Notes under the pieces: model-generated
What the model was told of the DNA's origin: nothing
Databases searched by the model: none
Seen by the model: the letters and a program-made list of their open reading frames with translations, nothing else
Program-made: the position numbers and the translations under genes
Shown: piece by piece, positions 8,256 through 17,761 of the stretch
Position numbering within the stretch: position 1 is the stretch's first letter
How the letters are laid out: each line of letters starts with the position of its first letter
Assembly: GCF_022809715.1 (NCBI RefSeq)
Contig: NZ_CP094460.1
Span: forward strand, 2,940,084 to 3,004,083
Origin: Burkholderia pyrrocinia
Lineage (GTDB): Bacteria > Pseudomonadota > Gammaproteobacteria > Burkholderiales > Burkholderiaceae
DNA: 64,000 nt
Direction of reading: 5' to 3'

Positions 8256-8594
8256 TCACTCCATGTCGAGATGCGCAAGCATCGCGTGCGCGGCGCGTAT
8301 GTCGGCTGGTTGCGTCGATTTATCGCCGCCGCAGAGCAGGATGACCCAGATCGTTCCGCGCCGGACGTAGTAGACGCGATAACCGGGGCCATGGTCGATA
8401 CGCATCTCGACGACCGGCGAGCCGGCGGATTTCCAGTCGCCCGGATTGCCCATCGACAGGCGGTCGATGCGCGCCTGGATGCGGCGCTTCGCGACGCGAT
8501 CCTGCAGGCCGGCAAACCATGCGTCGAAGACGTCGGTGGTCCGGATGCTATACGTAGGCGCACTGTAGGGCATTGATTGCAGTATGTCAACCAT
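8256..8594 (-). CDS. RelE/ParE-superfamily (Gp49-like) addiction-module toxin
   Basis: Toxin of the 'addiction module killer protein' family, a RelE/ParE-fold protein likely to act on mRNA or translation. Family signatures are TTDVFDAWFAGLQDRVAKRRIQARI, GNPGDWKS, VVEMRIDHGPGYRVYYVRRG, and VILLCGGDKSTQPADI. The frame is intact at 112 residues from ATG 8594, or 105 from ATG 8573; the homologous core begins near TYSIRTT, so the shorter form is plausible. Its partner antitoxin follows immediately. Confidence 0.9.
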   Translation of the reverse strand: MVDILQSMPYSAPTYSIRTTDVFDAWFAGLQDRVAKRRIQARIDRLSMGNPGDWKSAGSPVVEMRIDHGPGYRVYYVRRGTIWVILLCGGDKSTQPADIRAAHAMLAHLDME

Positions 8595-8922
8595 GGTTCA
8601 CAGATGTATCGGGCTATTCCGTAGTCGCCACATTAGGGCCGCCTGCTTCGTTTGGGCGCCAAATGGCCGTTCGGCCGAAGTCGAAATCTTTCGAATCCGT
8701 CTACAATCAAAAACGTCTTTGCCGCCCGTGCGCGCCTGCCGCATACGGGCGGGTCTGTTCGTCCTCCGGTATCCGGAGGCACCGCCGCGCGTTGCGTGTT
8801 GCGCGGCGGGAAGTGCCGTGGTCTGTGTCCAGTAGGTAAAGCGTCCGCGTGCCGTAGGCCGGCGCGCGTCATGTACGCCGCGTGTCCGTAGGCCGGGCAG
8901 GCGGCATAACCGAGAGTCCCCC
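8595..8922 (+). other. Intergenic region with structured leader before the acetolactate-synthase-like gene
   Basis: No gene is supported in these 328 bases. A possible -10 (TACAAT, 8702-8707) has no convincing -35. Two hairpins follow: CCTCCGG/CCGGAGG with a 3-nt loop (8764-8780), and a 9-bp stem CCGCCGCGC/GCGCGGCGG with a 10-nt loop (8783-8810). Neither is followed by a T-run, so they look like 5' leader structure, not terminators. Confidence 0.35.
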
Positions 8923-10563
8923 ATGAAAGCATCGGATCTGTTCGTGAAGGCGCTGGAAGCCGAAGGCGTCGAGTACGTGTTCGGCATTCCCGGCGAAGAG
9001 AACCTCGATCTGCTCGAATCGCTGCGGCGATCGAAGATCAAGCTCGTGCTGACCCGGCACGAGCAGGCGGCCGGCTTCATGGCCGCCACCTACGGCCGCC
9101 TGACGGGCCGCACCGGCGTGTGTCTCGCGACGCTCGGGCCCGGCGCGACGAACCTCGTGACGGCCGCCGCGTATGCGCAGCTCGGCGGGATGCCGATGCT
9201 GATGATCACCGGGCAGAAGCCGATCAAGTCAAGCAAGCAGGGTCACTTCCAGATCGTCGACGTGGTCGGCATGATGCAGCCGCTCACGAAGTTCACGCGG
9301 CAGATCGTGTCGATCGGCAACATCCCGTCGGCCGTGCGCGAGGCGTTCCGCCGCGCCGAGGAAGAGCGCCCGGGCGCCGCGCACCTCGAGCTGCCGGAAG
9401 ACATCGCGCACGAGGAAGGCGACGGCAAGCCGATCCCGCGCAGCTACAGCCGGCGGCCGGTGGCCGAGGAGAAGGCGGTCGCGCACGCGGTCGACGCGAT
9501 CCAGGCCGCGCGCCATCCACTGCTGATGATCGGCGCGGGCGGCAATCGCAAGACGACCCGCAAGATCCTCGGCGAATTCGTCGACAAGACGGGTATCCCG
9601 TTCTTCACGACGCAGATGGGCAAGGGCGTGATCGACGAGACGCACCCGCTGTGGCTCGGCAACGCTACGCTGTCCGACGGCGACTTCGTGCACCGCGCGA
9701 TCGAGCATGCGGACTGCATCATCAACGTCGGCCACGACGTGATCGAGAAGCCGCCGTTCTTCATGCACGCGGACGACAAGACCGTGATCCACGTGAACTT
9801 CCTCGGTGCGCAGGTCGATCCCGTCTATTTTCCGCAGATCGAGGTGGTTGGCGACATCGCGAACGCGGTGTGGCAGATGACGGAAGCGATCGTCCCGCAG
9901 CCGCACTGGGATTTCGTGCGCTTCGCGATGATCAAGGAGCATTTCGACGCGCACCTGCAGAAGGGCCAGCGCGACCCGCGCTTCCCGATGTACCCGGTGC
10001 GCATCGTCAACGACCTGTACGACGCGCTGCCGGCCGACGGGATCGTCTGCCTCGACAACGGCATGTACAAGATCTGGTTCGCGCGCTACTGGCGCGCACA
10101 CGAGCCGAACTCGCTCCTGCTCGACAACGCGCTCGCATCGATGGGCGCGGGCCTGCCGTCGGCGATCGCGACGAAGATCGTGCATCCGCAGCGCAAGGTG
10201 ATCGCCGTGTGCGGCGACGGCGGCTTCATGATGAATTCGCAGGAGCTCGAAACGGCCGTGCGGCTGAAGCTCGACATCGTCGTGATGATCCTGCGCGACG
10301 ACGCATTCGGGATGATCCGCTGGAAGCAGGAGAACATGAACTTCCCCGATTTCGCGATGACGCTGCAGAACCCCGATTTCGTGTCGTATGCGCAAAGCTA
10401 CGGCGCGCACGGGCATCGCGTCGAATCGGCCGACGATCTCGAACCGCTGCTGCGCGAGTGCTTCTCGGCGCCGGGCGTGCACGTGATCGACGTGCCGATC
10501 GACTATTCGGACAACGAGCGCGTGCTGAACCGCGAGATCAAGCGGCTGTCGGCGCAACTCTGA
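8923..10563 (+). CDS. Acetolactate synthase large-subunit-like ThDP enzyme
   Basis: A 546-residue thiamine-diphosphate enzyme of the acetohydroxyacid synthase family. The catalytic glutamate is E47 (TRHEQAAGFMA). The ThDP/Mg site is GDGGFMMN (from 431), with the distal acidic residues at 459-460 (RDDAFG) where biosynthetic enzymes usually have Asn. MGAGLPSA is at 407-414. These features fit a catabolic (AlsS-like) synthase condensing pyruvate to acetolactate. There is no regulatory small subunit beside it. The next gene, 29 nt downstream, is an aldehyde dehydrogenase. The exact substrate is not certain; other decarboxylating ThDP enzymes share these motifs. Confidence 0.82.
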   Translation: MKASDLFVKALEAEGVEYVFGIPGEENLDLLESLRRSKIKLVLTRHEQAAGFMAATYGRLTGRTGVCLATLGPGATNLVTAAAYAQLGGMPMLMITGQKPIKSSKQGHFQIVDVVGMMQPLTKFTRQIVSIGNIPSAVREAFRRAEEERPGAAHLELPEDIAHEEGDGKPIPRSYSRRPVAEEKAVAHAVDAIQAARHPLLMIGAGGNRKTTRKILGEFVDKTGIPFFTTQMGKGVIDETHPLWLGNATLSDGDFVHRAIEHADCIINVGHDVIEKPPFFMHADDKTVIHVNFLGAQVDPVYFPQIEVVGDIANAVWQMTEAIVPQPHWDFVRFAMIKEHFDAHLQKGQRDPRFPMYPVRIVNDLYDALPADGIVCLDNGMYKIWFARYWRAHEPNSLLLDNALASMGAGLPSAIATKIVHPQRKVIAVCGDGGFMMNSQELETAVRLKLDIVVMILRDDAFGMIRWKQENMNFPDFAMTLQNPDFVSYAQSYGAHGHRVESADDLEPLLRECFSAPGVHVIDVPIDYSDNERVLNREIKRLSAQL

Positions 10564-10592
10564 ATTCCCCGTTCACAGGAAGGAGTCGTTCC

Positions 10593-12026
10593 ATGTTGAA
10601 GGATACCTATCCGTACTACCTCGCCAACGAGGCCGTCTACGCGAACACCGATCTGGAAGTGACGGACAAGTTCAGCGGCAAGGTCGCAACGCGCGTCGCG
10701 CTGGCCGACGCGAAGGCGATCGATGCGGCGATCGGCGCGGCGGTCGACGCCGCGAAGCCGATGCGCGAGCTGCCGGCCTTCAAGCGGCAGGCCGTGCTCG
10801 ACCATTGCGTCGCACGCTTTCGCGAGCGTTTCGACGAGCTGGCCGAGGCGCTGTGCATCGAGGCCGGCAAGCCGATCAACGATTCGAAGGGCGAAGTGAC
10901 GCGGCTGATCGATACGTTCCGCGTCGCATCCGAGGAATCGGTGCGTATCGACGGCGAGATCATCAACCTCGAGATCTCCGCGCGTGCGCAGGGCTATACG
11001 GGCTACACGAAGCGCGTGCCGGTCGGCCCGTGCTCGTTCATCTCGCCGTTCAACTTCCCGCTGAACCTCGCCGCGCACAAGGTCGCGCCCGCGCTAGCGG
11101 CCGGCTGCCCGTTCGTGCTGAAGCCCGCGAGCCGCACGCCGATCGGCGCGCTGATCATCGGCGAGGTGCTCGCGGAAACCGACCTGCCGAAGGGCGCGTT
11201 CTCGGTGCTGCCCGCGCATCGCGACGGCGCCGATCTGTTCACGACCGACGAGCGCTTCAAGCTGCTGTCGTTCACGGGCTCGCCGGCCGTCGGCTGGGCG
11301 CTGAAGGAGAAGGCCGGCAAGAAGAAGGTCGTGCTGGAGCTCGGCGGCAACGCGGCCGCGATCGTCGATGCGGACCAGCGCGACCGGCTCGACTACGTGG
11401 TCGAGCGTCTCGCGTTCGGCGCGTACTACCAGTCGGGCCAGAGCTGCATCGGCGTGCAGCGGATCCTCGTGCATGCCGATCTTTACGATGCGCTGCGCGA
11501 GAAGCTGATCGCGAAGACGCGTTCGCTGAAGATGGGCGATCCGAAGGATCCGTCGACGTTCGTCGGCCCGATGATTTCCGAATCCGAATCGCGCCGGCTG
11601 TCGGGCTGGATGGATGCGGCCGTCGCGGCGGGCGCGAAGATCGTCGCGGGCGGCAAGGTCGACGGCGCGATGTTCGAGGCGACGCTGCTGGAAAACGTCG
11701 GGCGCGAGCAGGACCTGTACCGGAAGGAGGCGTTCGGCCCCGTCGCGATCCTCGAGAAGTTCGACCGGTTCGACGACGCGCTCGCGCGCGTGAACGACAG
11801 CGATTTCGGGCTGCAGGCCGGCGTGTTCACCGATTCGCTCACGCATGCGCAGCGCGCGTGGGACGAGCTGGAGGTCGGCGGGGTCGTGATCAACGACGTG
11901 CCGTCGTTCCGCGTCGACAACATGCCGTACGGCGGCGTGAAGGATTCGGGTCTCGGCCGCGAAGGGATCCGCTACGCGATCGAGGACATGACCGAGCCGC
12001 GGCTGATGGTCGTGCGGCGCCGGTAA
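10593..12026 (+). CDS. NAD(P)-dependent aldehyde dehydrogenase
   Basis: A 477-residue aldehyde dehydrogenase with the full catalytic set: N154 in SPFNFPLN, E249 in LELGGN, and the nucleophile C285 in SGQSCIG. The coenzyme-binding FTGSPAVG lies at about 227-234. It starts behind AGGAAGGAG, 29 nt after the preceding ThDP enzyme, and a strong terminator follows. The two genes therefore form one transcription unit. The substrate cannot be read from the sequence; it could oxidise an aldehyde made or released by the upstream enzyme. Confidence 0.88.
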   Translation: MLKDTYPYYLANEAVYANTDLEVTDKFSGKVATRVALADAKAIDAAIGAAVDAAKPMRELPAFKRQAVLDHCVARFRERFDELAEALCIEAGKPINDSKGEVTRLIDTFRVASEESVRIDGEIINLEISARAQGYTGYTKRVPVGPCSFISPFNFPLNLAAHKVAPALAAGCPFVLKPASRTPIGALIIGEVLAETDLPKGAFSVLPAHRDGADLFTTDERFKLLSFTGSPAVGWALKEKAGKKKVVLELGGNAAAIVDADQRDRLDYVVERLAFGAYYQSGQSCIGVQRILVHADLYDALREKLIAKTRSLKMGDPKDPSTFVGPMISESESRRLSGWMDAAVAAGAKIVAGGKVDGAMFEATLLENVGREQDLYRKEAFGPVAILEKFDRFDDALARVNDSDFGLQAGVFTDSLTHAQRAWDELEVGGVVINDVPSFRVDNMPYGGVKDSGLGREGIRYAIEDMTEPRLMVVRRR

Positions 12027-12053
12027 CGCGGGGCGGGCAGCGCGGTGCCGCGA

Positions 12054-12095
12054 CGGCACGCGGGCGGGCGATCGTGCCGGCCCGCGTGCCGTTTT
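12054..12095 (+). terminator. Rho-independent terminator after the aldehyde dehydrogenase gene
   Basis: A perfect 12-bp stem (CGGCACGCGGGC at 12054-12065, GCCCGCGTGCCG at 12080-12091) with a 14-nt loop is followed at once by TTTT (12092-12095). It ends the two-gene ThDP enzyme/aldehyde dehydrogenase unit. Confidence 0.85.
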
Positions 12096-12256
12096 CCATC
12101 GCGGCGCGCGCACCGGGCCGGCATCGAGCCCGTGCCGCGTGGCGGGCCTCCCGAACGCGCTCGACTGCGGGCATCGCATCGTGATGTAATCGCGCCAAAC
12201 TGCCGACCGGGGTACGACGCCGGAAAGCGCGAATTCATTCTTCACGAGGTCGATTC

Positions 12257-13840
12257 ATGTCTCCCGTCTCGGCATTCAAGCTGGTTCTGTTGTCATTCCT
12301 GGCGATCGTCGCGCTCGAATGCATCGCCAAGCGGTTGCGGCTGCCGCCCGCGGCCGCGCTGCTGATCGGCGGCATCGGCATCGCGTTCGTTCCCGGCCTG
12401 CCGCCGATCGACCTCGATCCCGAACTGGTGCTGTTGGTGTTCCTGCCGCCGCTGCTGATGGACGGCGCGTACTTCTCCGTGTGGGAGGAGTTCAAGCGCA
12501 ACGTCGGCGGCATCCTGCTGCTCGCGATCGGCGCGGTCGTATTCACGACGTTCGCGGTCGGCTTCGCCGTGCACTGGGTCGTGCCGGCGCTGCCGTGGGC
12601 CGCGTGCTTCGCGCTCGGCGCGATCGTGTCGCCGCCCGATGCGGTCGCCGCGAAGGCCGTGCTCGAACGTGTCGCGCTGCCGCGCCGGCTGATGGTGCTG
12701 CTCGAAGGCGAGAGCCTGCTGAACGACGCGGCCGGCCTCGTGCTGTTCCGCTTCGCGGTCGCGGCCGCGCTGACCGGCGCGTTCAGCCTCGAGCACGCGG
12801 TCGTGCGTTTCGCGGAGCTCGGGCTCGGCGGCGTGGTGGTCGGCTTCGTGGTCGGCAGGCTCGTCGTGTGGTTCCTGAAGCTGCTCGACGACGACTATCT
12901 CGTGATCACCGTCGCGGTGATCGCCGGCTGGATCGCGTATATCGCGGGCGAAATGGTCGAGGTGTCGGGCGTGATCGCGACCGTCACGGCCGGCATGATC
13001 ATCGGCTGGCACCAGCACGAGGTGTTCTCGGCGGCCGTGCGCACGCGCGGCACCGCGTTCTGGCAGGTCATCGTGTTCCTGCTCGAAGCGATGGTGTTCG
13101 TGCTGATCGGGCTGTCGCTGCGCGGCGCGATGCACCGGCTCGGCGGCTTCGAGCAGGTGCTCGCCACGATGGTGCCGCCGGTGCTCGCGGTGCTGGCGGC
13201 GGTGATCGTGTCGCGCTTCGTGTGGATCTACGCGGTCGAGGCGCTGAAGTGGCCGGTGCGCGGCATCGCGCGGCGCGGCGACGCGCCCGACTGGAAGGCC
13301 GCGACGATCATGAGCTGGGCCGGGATGCGCGGCGTCGTCACGCTGGCGATCGCGCTGTCGCTGCCGGAGGCGATGCCCGGCCGCGACGTGATCCTGGTCG
13401 CGTCGTTTGCGGTGATCCTCGTCACGGTGCTGCTGCAGGGTACGACGATCGGGCCGCTGATCCGGCTGCTGCGCCTGCCGCAACGCGAAGAGCGCGCCGC
13501 GCATCACCTGACCGAGCCGCAGACGTGGGCGTACGTCGAGGCCGCGCAACTCGCGGCGATCCAGCCGCTCGTGCACGACGAGAACGGCGTGGTGATCCAT
13601 CCGCGCCTGCTCGAGCAATACACGTATCGCGCGGAACTGACCGAGCGGACGAAGAACGAACCCGCGTATCCGGCGGAAGTGCGCATTGCGCACTACGACG
13701 TGGTGCTGGCCGCGATCAAGGCCGGGCGCGCGGAACTGTTGCGTCTGCATCGTTCGGGCCGCATCCACGACGAGATGCTGCACATGCTCGAACGCGATCT
13801 CGACCTGCAGGAAGTGTCCGCGCAGCACGCGCGCGGGTAG
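12257..13840 (+). CDS. Na+/H+ antiporter, CPA1 family
   Basis: A 527-residue inner-membrane cation/proton antiporter. Twelve or so hydrophobic segments fill residues 1-400. The CPA1 signatures are ALGAIVSPPDAVAAKAVLE (ion-binding Asp in the PPDA motif) and LLEGESLLNDAAGLVLF. A soluble helical tail of about 120 residues follows (QTWAYVEAAQLAAI..., ending in MLERDLDLQEVSA), as in bacterial NhaP/YjcE-like members. Likely role: pH and sodium homeostasis. It is monocistronic, with a terminator on each side. Confidence 0.92.
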   Translation: MSPVSAFKLVLLSFLAIVALECIAKRLRLPPAAALLIGGIGIAFVPGLPPIDLDPELVLLVFLPPLLMDGAYFSVWEEFKRNVGGILLLAIGAVVFTTFAVGFAVHWVVPALPWAACFALGAIVSPPDAVAAKAVLERVALPRRLMVLLEGESLLNDAAGLVLFRFAVAAALTGAFSLEHAVVRFAELGLGGVVVGFVVGRLVVWFLKLLDDDYLVITVAVIAGWIAYIAGEMVEVSGVIATVTAGMIIGWHQHEVFSAAVRTRGTAFWQVIVFLLEAMVFVLIGLSLRGAMHRLGGFEQVLATMVPPVLAVLAAVIVSRFVWIYAVEALKWPVRGIARRGDAPDWKAATIMSWAGMRGVVTLAIALSLPEAMPGRDVILVASFAVILVTVLLQGTTIGPLIRLLRLPQREERAAHHLTEPQTWAYVEAAQLAAIQPLVHDENGVVIHPRLLEQYTYRAELTERTKNEPAYPAEVRIAHYDVVLAAIKAGRAELLRLHRSGRIHDEMLHMLERDLDLQEVSAQHARG

Positions 13841-13860
13841 GCGGGCCGCACCGCCATCAC

Positions 13861-13924
13861 GCGGGCCGGCTTCCGCCGGCCCGCTGCGCGTACGGGGCGA
13901 TCCTCGCCCGCGCGCCGCATTTTT
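13861..13924 (+). terminator. Tandem stem-loops and T-run after the antiporter gene
   Basis: A perfect 10-bp stem with a TTCC loop (GCGGGCCGGC/GCCGGCCCGC, 13861-13884) is followed by a smaller GGGCGA/TCGCCC stem. A run of six T comes at about 13918-13924. Together they look like the antiporter terminator; the T-run is some distance from the first stem. Confidence 0.6.
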
Positions 13925-14315
13925 TCTCCCTTCCTCCGGCCGATTCGATGCATTTGCATCGGGCCCCAATACGTGTCGCGACCGAGCCTTGCAGCGCATG
14001 CAAACCTCGCCGTGCCGGCCGCGCAAACGTTATCGTCTTTCGAATCCGGAAATGATCCGATTTATCTGATTGCGGCTCTTTCCGCATATTTGGCAAAACT
14101 AAACCGGAAGGAGATAGATGCTGTGTTCTAATTTCATTTAGAATCAGCCGGTTATGTTTATTGAGAGAAAGAATGCGGAGGTAATGCGGTCGTCGACGGG
14201 GAAAATCGGCGCCCGACGCCCCGCAAGGCAGTGCCGACAGGCCAAATCGGCAGAATCAGGCGGGGTTTATCAGCCGCCAATATAAGATAGTGTCCAAGTC
14301 GGATAAACAACTCCT
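13925..14315 (+). other. Lower-GC leader region upstream of wspHRR
   Basis: This stretch is clearly richer in A/T than its surroundings. It holds a 6-bp inverted repeat (TTCTAA 14126-14131, TTAGAA 14138-14143). A 7-codon frame (ATG 14118, stop TAG 14139-14141) has a strong ribosome binding site (GGAAGGAG, 14106-14113). A 33-codon frame starts at ATG 14184 behind GGAGG, with very short spacing. I cannot define a convincing -35/-10 pair. These small frames may be leader peptides or chance. Confidence 0.35.
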
Positions 14316-15449
14316 ATGAAAGAATCGATTGGAGATTCGGCGTTTGAAACTGTATTTATGAAAGAATCGAGCGGTGATAATGCCCCGGATTGTCTTGAAT
14401 CGGGGCTTTCGGTCCTTCTCGTCGACGATCAACCGTTCGTCGGCGAAGTGATCCGCCGCGCGCTGCGCAGCGAACACGACATCGACCTGCACGTGTGCAC
14501 CGACGCGCACCGGGCGATGACGGTCGCGCGCGACGTGAAGCCGACGGTCATCCTGCAGGATCTCGTGATGCCGGACATCGACGGCCTCGATCTCGTTCGC
14601 GCATGGCGCGCAAACGCCGGCACCGCACGGGTGCCGATCATCGTGCTGTCCGCGAAGGAGGAGCCGATCGTCAAGCGCGAGGCGTTCATCGCCGGCGCGA
14701 ACGACTATCTGGTGAAGCTCCCCGACGCAATGGAGCTGACCGCGCGGATCCGCTATCACTCGAATTCGTATCTGATGTCGCGGCAGCGCGACGAGGCGCT
14801 CGATTTCCTGTCGCACGACATGCGTTCGCCGCAGACGTCGATCCTCGCGCTGCTCGACGTCTACCGGACCGAATACGGCGACATGCCGGCGATCATGGAG
14901 CGCATCGCCGGCCATGCGCGGCGTGCGCTTGCGCTCGCCGACGGTTTCATCCACCTGACCCGCGCACAATCCGAGCGCCGCGCGCACGAGGTCGTGAGTC
15001 TCAACGAGATCGTGCTCGATGCCGTCGACCAGCTTTGGGAGAAGGCGGCCGGGTGCGGCAGCCGGGTCGTCGCGCACGTGCCCGATACCGAGTGCGTGAC
15101 GATGGGCGACCGCATGATGCTCACGCGCGCGGTCGCGAACCTGATCGACAACGGGTTGAAGTACGGCCCGGCCGGCACGGACGTGCACTGCACGCTGAGC
15201 GGCGAGGACGGCGCCTGGCTGATCGGCGTCGAGGATACCGGCGCCGGCATCGCACCGGAGCAGCGCACGGCCGCGACCGAGTCGTTCGTGCAGCTCGAAT
15301 CCACGCATGGCGCGGCGCGCAGCGGCTTCGGCCTCGGGCTCGCGTTCGTCCGCGCGACGGCGGCGCGGCATCGCGGCCAGATTTTGATGCGCAATACGGC
15401 GCGCGGCTTCATGGTCGCGCTTCGACTGCCGGCGCAAGCGGAGCGGTGA
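14316..15449 (+). CDS. wspHRR: Hybrid response regulator-histidine kinase of the Wsp system
   Basis: A 377-residue hybrid protein. An N-terminal receiver domain has acidic D37/D38, phospho-acceptor D82 (ILQDLVMPDIDG) and K114 (LSAKEEP). It is followed by a histidine kinase: H167 in FLSHDMRSPQTS, N-box NLIDNGLKYG (N275/N279), and a G1 box DTGAGI. Burkholderia wsp clusters carry this gene (WspHRR) in place of the diguanylate cyclase WspR, and no GGDEF domain is present here. The likely role is to receive phosphate from WspE and pass the signal on. Two in-frame starts exist (14316 and 14358), each opening an MKES...GD segment, because 21 nt are repeated in the N-terminus. Confidence 0.85.
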   Translation: MKESIGDSAFETVFMKESSGDNAPDCLESGLSVLLVDDQPFVGEVIRRALRSEHDIDLHVCTDAHRAMTVARDVKPTVILQDLVMPDIDGLDLVRAWRANAGTARVPIIVLSAKEEPIVKREAFIAGANDYLVKLPDAMELTARIRYHSNSYLMSRQRDEALDFLSHDMRSPQTSILALLDVYRTEYGDMPAIMERIAGHARRALALADGFIHLTRAQSERRAHEVVSLNEIVLDAVDQLWEKAAGCGSRVVAHVPDTECVTMGDRMMLTRAVANLIDNGLKYGPAGTDVHCTLSGEDGAWLIGVEDTGAGIAPEQRTAATESFVQLESTHGAARSGFGLGLAFVRATAARHRGQILMRNTARGFMVALRLPAQAER

Positions 15450-15575
15450 TTTCGCGGCGCGGCCCGCCGGCGCCGCGTCGTCCGCCTCCGACCACGAGGC
15501 GCTCGTGGCGCGCCGTCCGGCGCGCTGGCGGGCGTGGATTTTTTCAACGCTGATTTTAGAAAGCCCATAACGAAC

Positions 15576-17252
15576 ATGGCCACCGTGACGCCCCGTGCGA
15601 CCAATGAAAGCCTGCATCCGACGATCGGCGCTGCCCGGCTGACGCTCGGCAATCGCATCCTGCTCAGCTTCGGCGTGCTGTTCGTGCTGATGCTGGTGAC
15701 AGCCGGCGTGTCGTACGAGCGCCTGCGCGCGATCAACAGCGAAGCCGTCAGCATCGAGCGCGACTCGCTGCCCGGCGTCTACCTCGCGTCGTCGCTGCGC
15801 GGCTCGGTGAACGAATCGTTCACGCTGCTGCAGCAGGCAACGTTCGTCGACACCGATCCCGAAGGCGTGCAGCGCGATCTCGCGAAAATTTCCGAAGCGC
15901 TGAAGGAAGTCGAGTCGCTGTCGGTCGAATACCAGAACACGACGTTCCGCGACGACGACCGTCAGCGCTTCGCGACGTTTCGCGGCTCCTACGACCGCTA
16001 CCTGCCGCTGCTGAACGAAGCCGTGCAGAAACACCGCATGTCGCGCGACGAGGCCGTTGCGGCCTATGCGAAGGTGCAGCCCGTGTGGGGCGAGGTCGTG
16101 CGCAACGCGAACGTCCTGGTGCAGGAAAACCGCAAGTTCGCCGACCAGTCCGCGAAGCTGATCCGCGAATCCGTGCAGGATACCGAGGTCGTGCTCGCGA
16201 CCGCGCTGGCGATCATGCTGCTGTCCGCGCTCGGGCTCGGCTACGTGCTGTACCGTTCGGTCACCGTGCCGATGGCGCGGCTCGTCGAGGTGCACGACGT
16301 GATGCGCACCGGCAACCTGACGCGCCGCCTCGACCTGCGCCGCCGCGACGAATTCGGCACGCTCGAGACGGGCTTCAACCGGATGGCCGACGAGCTGACC
16401 GAACTCGTCTCTCGCGCGCAGCAGTCGTCGCTGCAGGTGACGACGTCGGTCGCCGAGATCGCGGCGACGTCGCGCGAGCAGCAGGCGACCGCGAACGAAA
16501 CCGCGGCGACGACGACCGAGATCGGCGCGACCTCGCGCGAGATCTTCGCGACGTCGCGCGACCTGCTGCGCACGATGAACGAGGTGGCCGGCGTGGCCGA
16601 GCAGTCGGCGACGCTCGCGGGCGTGAGCCAGAGCGGGCTCACGCGGATGGGCGAGACGATGCGCAGCGTGATGGACGCGGCCGGTTCGGTGAACGCGAAG
16701 CTCGCGATCCTCAACGAGAAGGCGCTGAACATCAACCAGGTGGTCGCGACGATCACCAAGGTGGCCGACCAGACCAACCTGCTGTCGCTGAACGCGGCGA
16801 TCGAGGCCGAGAAGGCCGGCGAATACGGCCGCGGCTTCGCGGTCGTCGCGACGGAGATCCGCCGCCTCGCCGACCAGACGGCCGTCGCGACCTACGACAT
16901 CGAGCAGACGGTGAAGGAAATCCAGTCGGCCGTGTCGGCGGGCGTGATGGGGATGGACAAGTTCTCCGAGGAAGTGCGCCGCGGGATGCTCGACGTGCAG
17001 CAGGTCGGCGGGCAGCTGTCGCAGATCATCGCCGAGGTGCAGACGCTCGCGCCGCGCTTCCAGATGGTCAACGAAGGGATGCAGACGCAGGCGAACGGCG
17101 CCGAGCAGATCACCCAGGCGCTGTCGCAGCTGTCGGAAGCCGCGCAGCAGACCGCCGAGTCGCTGCGCCAGTCGTCGCAGGCGATCGACGACCTGACGCT
17201 CGTCGCGAACCAGTTGCGCACCAGCGTGTCGCGCTTCAAGGTCGACGCGTGA
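15576..17252 (+). CDS. wspA: Wsp membrane chemoreceptor
   Basis: A 558-residue methyl-accepting protein that senses surface contact and controls WspE. Membrane segment 1 spans about residues 28-45 ([18 protein letters not shown]). A helical periplasmic domain of about 160 residues follows. Membrane segment 2 is about 206-228, followed by a HAMP domain ([24 protein letters not shown]). The long signalling coiled coil has the tip [20 protein letters not shown]. The ATG at 15576 is preferred; an upstream in-frame ATG at 15534 would add 14 residues. The stop overlaps the GTG of wspB by 4 nt (GTGA). Confidence 0.93.
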   Translation: MATVTPRATNESLHPTIGAARLTLGNRILLSFGVLFVLMLVTAGVSYERLRAINSEAVSIERDSLPGVYLASSLRGSVNESFTLLQQATFVDTDPEGVQRDLAKISEALKEVESLSVEYQNTTFRDDDRQRFATFRGSYDRYLPLLNEAVQKHRMSRDEAVAAYAKVQPVWGEVVRNANVLVQENRKFADQSAKLIRESVQDTEVVLATALAIMLLSALGLGYVLYRSVTVPMARLVEVHDVMRTGNLTRRLDLRRRDEFGTLETGFNRMADELTELVSRAQQSSLQVTTSVAEIAATSREQQATANETAATTTEIGATSREIFATSRDLLRTMNEVAGVAEQSATLAGVSQSGLTRMGETMRSVMDAAGSVNAKLAILNEKALNINQVVATITKVADQTNLLSLNAAIEAEKAGEYGRGFAVVATEIRRLADQTAVATYDIEQTVKEIQSAVSAGVMGMDKFSEEVRRGMLDVQQVGGQLSQIIAEVQTLAPRFQMVNEGMQTQANGAEQITQALSQLSEAAQQTAESLRQSSQAIDDLTLVANQLRTSVSRFKVDA

Positions 17253-17761
17253 CGCGCGCCGATCCGCAGAACGGCGCACACGCGCTGTTCCTGATGTTCG
17301 AGCTCGACGGCGGGCGCTATGCGCTCGACGCGGCCGGCATCGACGAGGTGCTGCCGCTCGCGATCACGAATGCCGTGCCCGGCGCACCCGAATGGATCGC
17401 CGGGCTGCTGATGCGCGGCGGCCAGCCGGTGCCGGTGATCGACGTGCCGATGCTCGCGCTCGGGCGGCGTGCGCATGCGCTGCGCTCGACGCGGCTCGTG
17501 ATGGTGCGCTATCGCGCGGGCCACGCGGACGGCGAGCGCGTGATCGGCCTGATCGTCGAGCGCGCGACGCAGACGATGCGGATCGATCGCGCGGCATTCC
17601 GCGCGAGCGGCATCTCGACCGCGCGCACGCGCTGGCTCGGGCTCGTCGCGAACACGCCCGCCGGTGTCGTGCAGCAGGTGTCGGTAGCCGACCTGATCGA
17701 CGACGTTGCGCGCCTGTATCTGTTCGATGGCCTGCCGGGCCACGGGAAGGAGTCCGCATGA
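17249..17761 (+). CDS. wspB: CheW-like coupling protein WspB
   Basis: A 170-residue CheW-domain protein that links WspA to the kinase WspE. The CheW fold is visible in [50 protein letters not shown] and [16 protein letters not shown]. The start is a GTG inside the wspA stop (4-nt overlap), and the TGA overlaps the wspC ATG by 4 nt. Translation of A, B and C is therefore probably coupled. Confidence 0.92.
   Translation: MTRADPQNGAHALFLMFELDGGRYALDAAGIDEVLPLAITNAVPGAPEWIAGLLMRGGQPVPVIDVPMLALGRRAHALRSTRLVMVRYRAGHADGERVIGLIVERATQTMRIDRAAFRASGISTARTRWLGLVANTPAGVVQQVSVADLIDDVARLYLFDGLPGHGKESA

Noticed and set aside
8547..8593. TTGACA-17-TACAGT promoter-like pair at the start of the second toxin gene
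   Set aside because: The transcript would start inside the toxin coding sequence, downstream of both ATG codons, so it cannot serve the annotated start. A chance match is likely.
14256..17279. A 1007-codon frame antisense to wspHRR and wspA
   Set aside because: It is rich in Arg, His and Asp, has no domain, and mirrors genes with clear motifs on the other strand. It is typical of antisense frames in GC-rich DNA.
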